From an uncultured Bacteroides sp. (GTDB lineage: Bacteria > Bacteroidota > Bacteroidia > Bacteroidales > Bacteroidaceae): DNA of 12,472 nucleotides. Made by a program: the position numbers and the translations under genes. A model generated the notes under the pieces. That model had not been told where the DNA came from. It worked only from the letters and a program-made list of their open reading frames with translations, and ran no database searches. The DNA is taken from positions 1 through 12,472 of the forward strand of contig USPQ01000084.1 of the NCBI GenBank assembly GCA_900556625.1, in the 5' to 3' direction. Shown piece by piece: positions 1 through 6,289 of the stretch. Every line of letters starts with the position of its first letter. The first letter of the stretch is position 1.

Positions 1-54
1 TTAGGACACATGCCTCTCACGCATGTAATACGAGTTCGATTCTCGTACCCACTA
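1..54 (+). tRNA. tRNA-Glu (anticodon CTC), 5' end cut by the window edge
   Basis: The last part of a tRNA gene is visible: end of the D arm (AGGAC), a 5-bp anticodon stem CATGC/GCATG around the 7-base loop CTCTCAC, a 4-base variable region, a T arm with stem ACGAG/CTCGT around TTCGATT, and a 3' acceptor strand ACCCACT with discriminator A54. With T33 fixed, the anticodon is CTC, which reads the glutamate codon GAG. The AGGACAC stretch before the anticodon stem and the CTCTCAC loop closely resemble bacterial tRNA-Glu. The CCA end is not encoded. The 5' acceptor strand and most of the D arm lie before base 1, so the acceptor pairing cannot be checked here. Confidence 0.9.
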
Positions 55-57
55 CAC

Positions 58-89
58 AACGAGGAAATGAATCAATTCATTTCCTCGTT
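58..89. terminator. Bidirectional hairpin terminator between tRNA-Glu and the lipoprotein gene
   Basis: Bases 58-72 and 75-89 are perfect inverted complements (15 bases each side, core GAGGAAATGAAT), leaving a tight turn around 72-75. On the plus strand the stem ends in a short T run (88-90), only 4 bases after the tRNA. On the minus strand the stem ends in TT. The minus-strand stop codon of the convergent lipoprotein gene (TGA, 72-74) lies in the turn, so the same hairpin can end both transcripts. Confidence 0.8.
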
Positions 90-803
90 TAATTTATACA
101 CCTCAAAGAAAGATTCTTTATCAATCCTCAACCTAATTCTCTCTTCCCGTTTCTGCCCTGCCAAATTCAAGAATAAATTGAAATATAACTGACTGAAAGA
201 AAGACCGGAACGGCTATAAGTAATATCAAATGTCCAAGTCCTACGAAAAGAGTCAAAAGCAGCAAATGTCTGCTCACCACCTTTACACATAAACACTTCA
301 GGAAAGGACGCAGGCGGATAAGGTTGAAATAAGCCAGCCAATTGCACATAAATGTAATCAATCATCCATTCATCTCCTGCCAAAGCAAGCTCCCCTTTTA
401 AACGGAGTTTAACCGCATACGCAGCAGTTACATCAGGAGAAGTATAAACAGGTATCTGACTTTCCGACGGATAGTCACCATTCTTATATCCCAGACTCAT
501 TGTCAATCCCGATTTACCGATTCCGTTAAATCCGCCAGCTTCCTGTCTCGCCAACTGATTCTTCAGATCAATCATAAACGTCAGTTTGCCAAGAGTAGGA
601 TCTCCCGGATACTGCGCCAGCGTATCCAGCACATAATCCTCCTCATTATAACTCCCGGCTACCAATTCTCCCTTTCCATCTTCCAGAGCGACATCACCCC
701 TTTCAATATCCACATTGCCTACCGGATAATAAATCGCATCATCATCCTTCGCACAGCCACAAACGCATAGCAGCAATACTGCTAATCCTATTATCTTATT
801 CAT
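72..803 (-). CDS. Predicted surface-exposed lipoprotein of unknown function
   Basis: This 243-residue protein starts MNKIIG, followed by a hydrophobic stretch and a lipobox ending in Cys17 (VCGC). It is therefore probably cut by signal peptidase II and lipid-anchored. The residues after the cysteine (AKDDD) fit the lysine-plus-acidic lipoprotein export signal known in Bacteroidota, which suggests display on the outer face of the outer membrane. The mature part is rich in aromatic and Gly/Pro residues with alternating beta-type stretches; I recognise no catalytic motif or family. An upstream in-frame TTG at 899 would add 32 residues before the signal peptide and overlap the promoter, so the ATG at 803 is preferred. 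The last five residues are encoded inside the terminator hairpin. The function is unknown; a small beta-sandwich adhesin or binding lipoprotein is a guess only. Confidence 0.85.
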   Translation of the reverse strand: MNKIIGLAVLLLCVCGCAKDDDAIYYPVGNVDIERGDVALEDGKGELVAGSYNEEDYVLDTLAQYPGDPTLGKLTFMIDLKNQLARQEAGGFNGIGKSGLTMSLGYKNGDYPSESQIPVYTSPDVTAAYAVKLRLKGELALAGDEWMIDYIYVQLAGLFQPYPPASFPEVFMCKGGEQTFAAFDSFRRTWTFDITYSRSGLSFSQLYFNLFLNLAGQKREERIRLRIDKESFFEVYKLNEEMN

Positions 804-830
804 AATCTTTTCTATATCTTGATTTAATAA

Positions 831-857
831 CAAATATACATCTTTTTTGTGCTGCAA
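831..857 (-). promoter_or_regulatory. Putative Bacteroides-type promoter of the lipoprotein gene
   Basis: The minus strand carries TATATTTG (838 down to 831), an exact match to the TAnnTTTG -7 box, 27 bases before the ATG at 803. A TTG at 857-855 could be the -33 element, but the 16-base spacing is shorter than the usual 19-21. The -7 box is convincing; the -33 assignment is weak. Confidence 0.6.
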
Positions 858-889
858 TTGATTTATATCAACCGTTTTTAGTATTTTTG
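858..889 (+). promoter_or_regulatory. Putative promoter of the Crp/Fnr-type regulator gene
   Basis: TTG at 858-860 and TATTTTTG at 882-889 are separated by 21 bases, matching the Bacteroides -33/-7 arrangement. The -7 box ends 22 bases before the ATG at 912. The -33 TTG lies in the palindrome CAATTG (855-860), whose other strand offers the candidate -33 of the divergent lipoprotein promoter. Confidence 0.65.
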
Positions 890-911
890 CACACACCAAA
901 ACAAAAAAGAC

Positions 912-1496
912 ATGGATACATTGTTAAGAGAAACTGTGAATGCCGTTGTAAATTCCCGCTTTCCGGAAATGAGTATAGAGGGAAGACGGCAGATAGAAAG
1001 TATATTGATCCGTGAAGAGTTTCCCAAAGGAGCCATTGCACTGAATGAGGGAGAGGTCGCTCACGAGATTGTATTCGTCGGTAAAGGTATGCTCAGACAA
1101 TACTACTACAAAAACGGGAAAGACGTTACCGAGCATTTCTCTTACGAAGGATGTATCGTGATGTGCATTGAAAGTTTCTTGAAGCAAGTACCTACCCGGC
1201 TTATAGTGGAGACACTGGAACCTTCCATTATCTACCTTTTCCCCCGCGACATGATACAGAAGCTGGCGAGAGAAAATTGGGAAATCAATATGTTCTATCA
1301 GAAAATATTGGAATACTCTTTAATTGTATCGCAAGTCAAAGCTGACTCCTGGCGCTTTGAATCCGCCCGCGAACGCTATAATCTCCTGCTCGAGACACAT
1401 CCGGAAATCATCAAACGCGCTCCTTTGGCACACATAGCCTCTTACCTGCTGATGACACCGGAGACCTTGAGCCGCGTACGCTCCGGAGTTCTGTAA
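912..1496 (+). CDS. Crp/Fnr-family transcriptional regulator
   Basis: This 194-residue protein has the usual length and order of Bacteroidota Crp/Fnr regulators: an N-terminal cyclic-nucleotide-binding-type beta-roll (about 20-115, with the characteristic VFVGKGMLRQYYYKNGK strand region at about 54-70), a long dimerisation helix (about 120-150) and a C-terminal helix-turn-helix (about 170-192, PLAHIASYLLMTPETLSRVR). I see no cysteine cluster for an Fnr-type iron-sulfur centre, and the phosphate-binding motif of true cAMP receptors is not evident, so the effector is unknown. It probably acts as a cytoplasmic DNA-binding dimer. It diverges from the lipoprotein gene and could regulate that intergenic region, but no operator is proven. 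The ATG at 912 is the natural start, 22 bases after a good -7 box. It runs tail to tail into the AraC-type gene. Confidence 0.9.
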   Translation: MDTLLRETVNAVVNSRFPEMSIEGRRQIESILIREEFPKGAIALNEGEVAHEIVFVGKGMLRQYYYKNGKDVTEHFSYEGCIVMCIESFLKQVPTRLIVETLEPSIIYLFPRDMIQKLARENWEINMFYQKILEYSLIVSQVKADSWRFESARERYNLLLETHPEIIKRAPLAHIASYLLMTPETLSRVRSGVL

Positions 1497-1501
1497 ACAC
1501 A

Positions 1502-2404
1502 TTATCGGTTCTTCCGATATTCTTTGGGAGACATCCCCGTATAATGCTTAAAATATTTCCCGAAGAAGGACTGGTTGGCAAAGCTCAAGCGGTCAGCTAT
1601 CTCCTGTATATTCATGCTTGAGGAGTTTAGAAGTGCTTTTGCTTCCAAGATCACAAACTCATCGATCCACTCGCCCACGGTCTTTCCACTCACCTCTTTC
1701 ACAACTCCGGAAAGATGTTTCGGTGTCAGACACAGCTGGTCAGCATAAAACTTCACACTACGTTCTGATTGATAAGATTCTACCAGCGTTTCATAGAAAC
1801 GTTCAAAGATATACTCTTTCCGGCTTTTCGACTTCACCGAAGCAGTGACTGCAGGCGCATGATTGTTAAAAATGTTGCACAATTCAAAAAAGAAACCCTG
1901 CATCAGTCCGAGCACGACCTCCCTGCGATACAGATCCCCTTTACTCCTCAACCTCTTTCTGATAAACGTATGATATTCCTGCACCGTGCGCTGCTCGTTC
2001 GGAGTCAGGCTAAAACAGGGATAATCTTTCAGATAGAAAAACAATGCAAGCAGATTGCCTACTTTAGGCAATGTCTCCAGCAAACTCTTGGATACCGCAA
2101 AGAAGATTCCCTTGAAGTCGGGACTAAACTGCCGGTGTTCTATAATCTGGCTCGGCAGGGCTATCACCATCCCTCCCGAAGATAATTGAAAATCCTGCAG
2201 ATTAATATTAAAAGTCCCCTCACCTTCCAGGCAAAGTCCTATTGTCAATACCTCTAACTTGCTGGGACCGCTATATAAGGAAATAACGCTCTCCGAATCG
2301 AAGAGCGCTATATCATTATCAATGACATCAATGCTATCAGCATCTATATGTTTAGAATGAACTACAGAAGAAATACCTACTTTAGGAACATTTTGAATAT
2401 CCAT
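1502..2404 (-). CDS. AraC-family transcriptional regulator
   Basis: This 300-residue protein has a C-terminal AraC/XylS DNA-binding domain with two helix-turn-helix units. The first is at about 217-240 (YADQLCLTPKHLSGVVKEVSG) and the second at about 264-290, ending in the classic FFGKYFKHYTGMSPKEYRKNR signature. The N-terminal half (about 40-120) is beta-rich with a cupin-like ligand-binding pattern (LCLEGEGTFNINLQDFQLSSGGMVIALPSQIIEH) typical of stand-alone AraC regulators. It lacks the membrane and receiver domains of hybrid two-component sensors. The start MDIQNVPKVG at 2404 follows a strong promoter at 2426-2456; an in-frame TTG at 2461 lies upstream of that promoter and is rejected. The ligand and targets are unknown. 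It lies beside the nucleotidase/kinase operon but appears to be transcribed from its own promoter. Confidence 0.93.
   Translation of the reverse strand: MDIQNVPKVGISSVVHSKHIDADSIDVIDNDIALFDSESVISLYSGPSKLEVLTIGLCLEGEGTFNINLQDFQLSSGGMVIALPSQIIEHRQFSPDFKGIFFAVSKSLLETLPKVGNLLALFFYLKDYPCFSLTPNEQRTVQEYHTFIRKRLRSKGDLYRREVVLGLMQGFFFELCNIFNNHAPAVTASVKSKSRKEYIFERFYETLVESYQSERSVKFYADQLCLTPKHLSGVVKEVSGKTVGEWIDEFVILEAKALLNSSSMNIQEIADRLSFANQSFFGKYFKHYTGMSPKEYRKNR
1503..1525 (+). terminator. Weak hairpin after the Crp/Fnr gene, possible terminator
   Basis: TATCGG (1503-1508) pairs with CCGATA (1514-1519) around TTCTT, followed by TTCTTT. It lies 6 bases past the stop codon of the Crp/Fnr gene and within the 3' end of the opposing AraC-type gene. 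The stem is only 6 bp and the T run is interrupted, so termination here is uncertain. Confidence 0.3.
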
Positions 2405-2425
2405 ACTCTCTCTCTCTTTTTGCGA

Positions 2426-2456
2426 CAAATATACCAGCAATAAATCAGATATACAA
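2426..2456 (-). promoter_or_regulatory. Putative promoter of the AraC-type regulator gene
   Basis: On the minus strand, TTG (2456-2454) and TATATTTG (2433-2426) are 20 bases apart, a full match to the Bacteroides -33/-7 pattern. The -7 box ends 21 bases before the ATG at 2404, giving a leader of roughly 15 bases. It is the best-formed promoter in the window and separates this gene from the upstream nucleotidase gene. Confidence 0.7.
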
Positions 2457-2496
2457 GTCAAAACAGAGTATCACCAGACAAAATGAACATTTTTGG

Positions 2497-4242
2497 CTAC
2501 TTATTGACCACCCCGAACAGATATTCAGCGTCACGCCGGGCAGCAGGAACAGCCCACTCCTCCGGAACGAATTTCCACTGATTCAACGCTTTCGGACTCA
2601 TTCCCCCTTTCTCCTCGATGTAATTCATCAGGTAAAAACGAAGATCCTTATCAGTAGAGAAAATGATACGGTCTTTCAATTTCTCTTGAGGAATGCCCGA
2701 ACCCTTTGTCAACAATTCACCGCCACCATTACCACGATAAGAATTCAACGCCACTTTATAAATCTTATTTATATCGAAAGGAGAGCCGTCTGCCATACTG
2801 ACAATCGTAATCTTCTCCCCTTTCGGTTTAGTAACATCCACCGTATAGATTATGCCGGAAGCCGAATCAAAGTTAAAACTGAAATTCTGGAAAGAAGCCC
2901 TGTCCTCCGCACCATCCCGACGTTTTTCCTTGAACCACAGCAAATGGTCGTCCGGTGATTTCATCCGGTTAGTCCACATGAAATAAGACATCTCCAGAAA
3001 ATCCTTGATTTCTTTACCGGATAAAGTCATCACGTACAGCATATTTTCATACTTATATAAGTTGAACATATCACTGACGAACACATCCCCTTTCTTAATT
3101 TCCGCATCGAATGAAAGCGGTGCTGCAAAAGAAATGTCGGCTCCCGTGATATCGAGCTGCAAAGTATGTATCAGATCGATGAAAGCAGAAGGACCGAAGA
3201 AAGAAGGATGCGTAGAGATATCCTCAGTAAACGTACCGATTTTCTTGGACACAAACTTCCGCACAGCCTCATACTGCGGAGCGAAACGTTTCATAAAATC
3301 CTCGCTGACACCATAATCCTTTGTCTCCGTCAATACCCCTTGAATATCCTTGCTCAGTACCTTGCCATCCTTCAACTTCAAAGTGATGTCGACATTGGAC
3401 AGCACCACTCCATTGCTTGCCGGATCAATAACCAACACCGAATCTCCGGCAACATTCATCACCTTCTTACATTCGCGGGCATGATCATGTCCCATCAATA
3501 CCACATCGAATCCCGGAATATTCTTTGCCACATTCAGAGACGCATTCTCATTATATTTACCGGACATCTTAAACGCATCCTGTCCGGCATGGAACAACCC
3601 GATTACCACATCCGGATTCTCCTTTGCACGGATTATCTTCATCCATTTGCGAGCCGTCTCCTCCATATCGTCAAAACGAAGCCCTCTCCACAGATTTTCC
3701 GAAAGCCAGGCAGGAACGGCCGGTGTAATCATCCCCAAAACGACGATCTTCACCCCGTCCCGTTCCAACACTTTATAAGGAGGAAGATGAGGTTTCCCCG
3801 TAGACGTATCAATGATATTGGCTCCCAGTACAGGAAAGTCACAGGTTCCAATCCAACGGTCGAATACAGCACGTCCAGTTTCCACATCATGATTCCCCAT
3901 ATTGCCCGCATCATATTTCATATAATTCATCATCTCGGCACAAAGATGCGGAGACACGGTATCTATATAATTATAGTAATAAGCGGTAGGCTGTCCTTGC
4001 AGAATATCCCCATTATCCAGCAATATCAGATTATCTTTATACTCCCGGCGTTCCTTCTCAACAAATGAGTATATCCGGGCCAGACTCCCTTTCCATTCCT
4101 GACGGGTTATAAAATTGTAAGGATAATAATTTCCGTGTACATCACTTGTCTGTACAATCTTCAACTTCACTACCTTTTCCTGTGCTGCAACGGACAGTGT
4201 CAGACAGAAAAGCCAAGCATAAATCAATGTTATTCGTTTCAT
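2497..4242 (-). CDS. Secreted metallophosphoesterase / 5'-nucleotidase family protein
   Basis: This 581-residue protein has a Sec signal peptide (MKRITLIYAWLFCLTLSVAAQ, probable cleavage near residue 20), so it should act in the periplasm or at the envelope. The N-terminal calcineurin-like domain carries all the metal-site motifs: D34-x-H36, G78-D79 in NGDILQGQP, GNHD (116-119), H218 and GHDH (251-254). The C-terminal 5'-nucleotidase substrate-binding domain follows (about 335-545), including the glycine-rich nucleotide loop YRGNGGGEL (502-510). Known relatives remove phosphate from 5'-nucleotides, 2',3'-cyclic nucleotides or similar esters using two divalent metals; the exact substrate cannot be read from the sequence. 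Its ATG overlaps the stop of the kinase gene (ATGA, 4242-4239), indicating translational coupling. The length and motifs look intact. Confidence 0.93.
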   Translation of the reverse strand: MKRITLIYAWLFCLTLSVAAQEKVVKLKIVQTSDVHGNYYPYNFITRQEWKGSLARIYSFVEKERREYKDNLILLDNGDILQGQPTAYYYNYIDTVSPHLCAEMMNYMKYDAGNMGNHDVETGRAVFDRWIGTCDFPVLGANIIDTSTGKPHLPPYKVLERDGVKIVVLGMITPAVPAWLSENLWRGLRFDDMEETARKWMKIIRAKENPDVVIGLFHAGQDAFKMSGKYNENASLNVAKNIPGFDVVLMGHDHARECKKVMNVAGDSVLVIDPASNGVVLSNVDITLKLKDGKVLSKDIQGVLTETKDYGVSEDFMKRFAPQYEAVRKFVSKKIGTFTEDISTHPSFFGPSAFIDLIHTLQLDITGADISFAAPLSFDAEIKKGDVFVSDMFNLYKYENMLYVMTLSGKEIKDFLEMSYFMWTNRMKSPDDHLLWFKEKRRDGAEDRASFQNFSFNFDSASGIIYTVDVTKPKGEKITIVSMADGSPFDINKIYKVALNSYRGNGGGELLTKGSGIPQEKLKDRIIFSTDKDLRFYLMNYIEEKGGMSPKALNQWKFVPEEWAVPAARRDAEYLFGVVNK

Positions 4243-6170
4243 TCTTTTTCTATTTTTAGAGGATGCGAGAATATAAATCGTGCCCCGCCTGTATAGTCGG
4301 GATCAATCCATATAGCTCCCTTCCATTTAGATACGATCAATTTACAGATAGACAACCCCAATCCGGTTCCCTGAGCATACTCATTCAGTTTTTCAAAGCG
4401 TTCGAACACAAGTTTCTGTTTTTCTTTCGGGATACCGCATCCGGTGTCAGTCACTGAGAAAACCGCCATTCCCGTTTTTTCATCGACAGAAAAGTCCAAT
4501 GTAATCTTCCCCTTTTTCGTAAACTTATCAGCATTCGACAAGAGATTGATAATCACCTGCTGCATACGCTGTATATCCGTCTCCATCCGGTACGTCTCAA
4601 ATGAAGTGGTAAACAGAAACTGATTATCCGAAGATTGCCGTGAAAAACTAACGGAAGCAACCACCTGCCGACACAACAGTACGACATCACACTCCTCCCA
4701 AGTCAGCGTCACCCGGTTAGCCTCCAGTCGCGAAAGGTCAAGAATATCATTAATCAGGCGGAGCAGTAAATCTGAATTAGTCTTGATAATCTGAAAATAG
4801 GACTGACGTTCCTCCTCCGTACTTCCTTCCACAGCCAACACATCCGAGAATCCGACAATTGAGTTCAGCGGTGTACGTATCTCATGACTCATGTTTGCCA
4901 GGAAAGCACTTTTCAGTCGGTTGGACTCTTCCGCCCTGTCTTTCGCCACACGCAAATCTTTGTCCGATCTCAACAGTTCGTCTTTCAACCGCTTCGTACG
5001 GAAATAATAAAAGAGAGAAATAAACAGCCCCAATACCAATACAACAAACAAAGTGCAAGCAGACCATATCTGATATGTATACTGCTGATAGAATGAAACC
5101 GGCTGATTGATGAGCTCCACGCCAAAAGGCAAAGCCTTCGGATCCAGCCCCCATTCTTTCGCTTTCCTACTGTCCATCACAGCCTTAGATTCAATAATCT
5201 GCAGATGTTTTTCCGTGTTGCCGGACTGATTATCCATCCGGACAGATTCCATAGCCATCTCTTCTCCCACTTTCCGATAATCGGGCAACACACCTCCTAT
5301 CGCCCAATGCCCCAGGCTCACCGATGAAGGTGTAAAGGTAGGAATGGCAGGAGCCGCTTCCATCATCGCATACGTGGCGTTCCGCATAAAATACCCCTCA
5401 TTCATGTCCACCCGCCAAGTGCCCACGATGATAACAGTATGCTCCGGCAAATGCCGTAATTCCTCTACAATCGTATAAATGGTATGTTTTCTTCCGTCCA
5501 ACAGAATAAGATCCAGATCGGGGAAATTTTTCATTTCCTTTCGCACCAATGCTTGCATCGTGACGCCGCCATACGTATTATCCGAGATAAAAGCAATATG
5601 TTTTGTTTCGGGATAGAACGCACGAATCATACGCACATTATCTCCTATATTATAATGATTGATAAATCCCGACTGCAATTCAGGAATATTCATATGATCT
5701 TCAAAGATATCTACAGATCCGGGCAACCAGCTATCCAAATCTCCGACGGTATCCTCCGGCAATATCACGACATTGCTGCTGACCAGACTACACATTACCG
5801 GAACTTTCACCCGCATCGAATCCCTTTGAGACAGATAAGCTGCCCACGCCTCCTGTCCTAACAATATAATTTGTGCCGGTTGCTGCTTCCCCCCCTGATA
5901 TTTAGCAAGGATTTGTGTCATCATACCACTCCACAAAGGAGCTTCCGAGAAACTCTTGCAGTTCATATTCTCAATAATAATATCACGTTTCCCTCCCAAT
6001 CTGGTATATCCCTCCATATAATCGGAAATAGTAACTGAAGTCTGATGGGCAGCCGGATTATAGGAACAAATAATTAGAATAGGATTCATATCCTTAGAGG
6101 TTGCAAGGACCTCCATTGACAGGGATAGCCAAAGGAAGAAAGCAAAAAGACATCCTGAATATCTGGGCAT
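4239..6170 (-). CDS. Membrane sensor histidine kinase with periplasmic binding-protein-like sensor domain
   Basis: This is a 643-residue protein. A signal sequence (1-23) precedes a large extracytoplasmic region (about 28-360) that resembles an ABC substrate-binding-protein fold, with alternating beta-alpha segments such as ILIICSYNPA, IILLGQEAW, HIAFISDNTYGG and TVIIVGTWR. One membrane helix follows (about 369-391), then a short coiled coil, a HisKA domain with H-box SHEIRTP (phospho-acceptor H429), the N-box NLLSNADKF (541-549), DTGCGI (575-580) and GTGLGL (601-606). The protein ends directly after the ATPase domain, so it is not a hybrid kinase: no receiver or output domain. A cognate response regulator is absent from the window. 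It is the first gene of an operon with the nucleotidase and likely senses a small molecule in the periplasm; a nucleotide, nucleoside or phosphate ester is an inference from its partner. Confidence 0.93.
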   Translation of the reverse strand: MPRYSGCLFAFFLWLSLSMEVLATSKDMNPILIICSYNPAAHQTSVTISDYMEGYTRLGGKRDIIIENMNCKSFSEAPLWSGMMTQILAKYQGGKQQPAQIILLGQEAWAAYLSQRDSMRVKVPVMCSLVSSNVVILPEDTVGDLDSWLPGSVDIFEDHMNIPELQSGFINHYNIGDNVRMIRAFYPETKHIAFISDNTYGGVTMQALVRKEMKNFPDLDLILLDGRKHTIYTIVEELRHLPEHTVIIVGTWRVDMNEGYFMRNATYAMMEAAPAIPTFTPSSVSLGHWAIGGVLPDYRKVGEEMAMESVRMDNQSGNTEKHLQIIESKAVMDSRKAKEWGLDPKALPFGVELINQPVSFYQQYTYQIWSACTLFVVLVLGLFISLFYYFRTKRLKDELLRSDKDLRVAKDRAEESNRLKSAFLANMSHEIRTPLNSIVGFSDVLAVEGSTEEERQSYFQIIKTNSDLLLRLINDILDLSRLEANRVTLTWEECDVVLLCRQVVASVSFSRQSSDNQFLFTTSFETYRMETDIQRMQQVIINLLSNADKFTKKGKITLDFSVDEKTGMAVFSVTDTGCGIPKEKQKLVFERFEKLNEYAQGTGLGLSICKLIVSKWKGAIWIDPDYTGGARFIFSHPLKIEKE

Positions 6171-6211
6171 AGTTATGCAGTTTTGATGTGCTTACTTATT
6201 TATTTAGGTTG

Positions 6212-6219
6212 CAAATATA
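6212..6219 (-). promoter_or_regulatory. Putative -7 box for the kinase-nucleotidase operon
   Basis: The minus strand reads TATATTTG here, an exact -7 box, 41 bases before the kinase ATG at 6170. I see no clear TTG at the expected -33 distance (only a GTT near 6240), so this promoter may be weak or need an activator. Confidence 0.5.
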
Positions 6220-6226
6220 GTAAAAC

Positions 6227-6259
6227 TTGTCGGTTTTAACGGATTAATGTGTATTTTTG
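6227..6259 (+). promoter_or_regulatory. Putative promoter of tex
   Basis: TTG at 6227-6229 and TATTTTTG at 6252-6259 are 22 bases apart, close to the Bacteroides -33/-7 pattern. The -7 box ends 30 bases before the tex ATG at 6290. It lies back to back with the kinase promoter; the -7 boxes are about 32 bases apart. Confidence 0.6.
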
Positions 6260-6289
6260 TCGCTCATTTATTCTCAAAAAATACAATTT

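Noticed and set aside
1..54. tRNA 3' end as an attachment site for an integrated element
   Set aside because: No integrase, no mobile genes and no second copy of the tRNA 3' end were noticed in the window. The genes beside it look like ordinary chromosome.
2461..2497. Terminator for the nucleotidase transcript in the AT-rich stretch around 2480-2495
   Set aside because: The only pairing seen (AAAATG with CATTTT) is weak, A-T rich and has a 2-base loop, so it does not make a credible terminator.
3166..4068. A 300-codon open frame on the plus strand opposite the nucleotidase gene
   Set aside because: It lies wholly inside a gene with clear catalytic motifs. Its product is rich in Ile, His and Arg with no domain logic, as expected for an antisense shadow frame. 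No promoter-like box was noticed before it.
4239..6170. Hybrid two-component system with fused receiver or AraC output domain
   Set aside because: The protein ends directly after the ATPase domain (GTGLGL at 601-606, end at 643). The nearby AraC-type protein is a separate gene with its own promoter and lacks a receiver domain.
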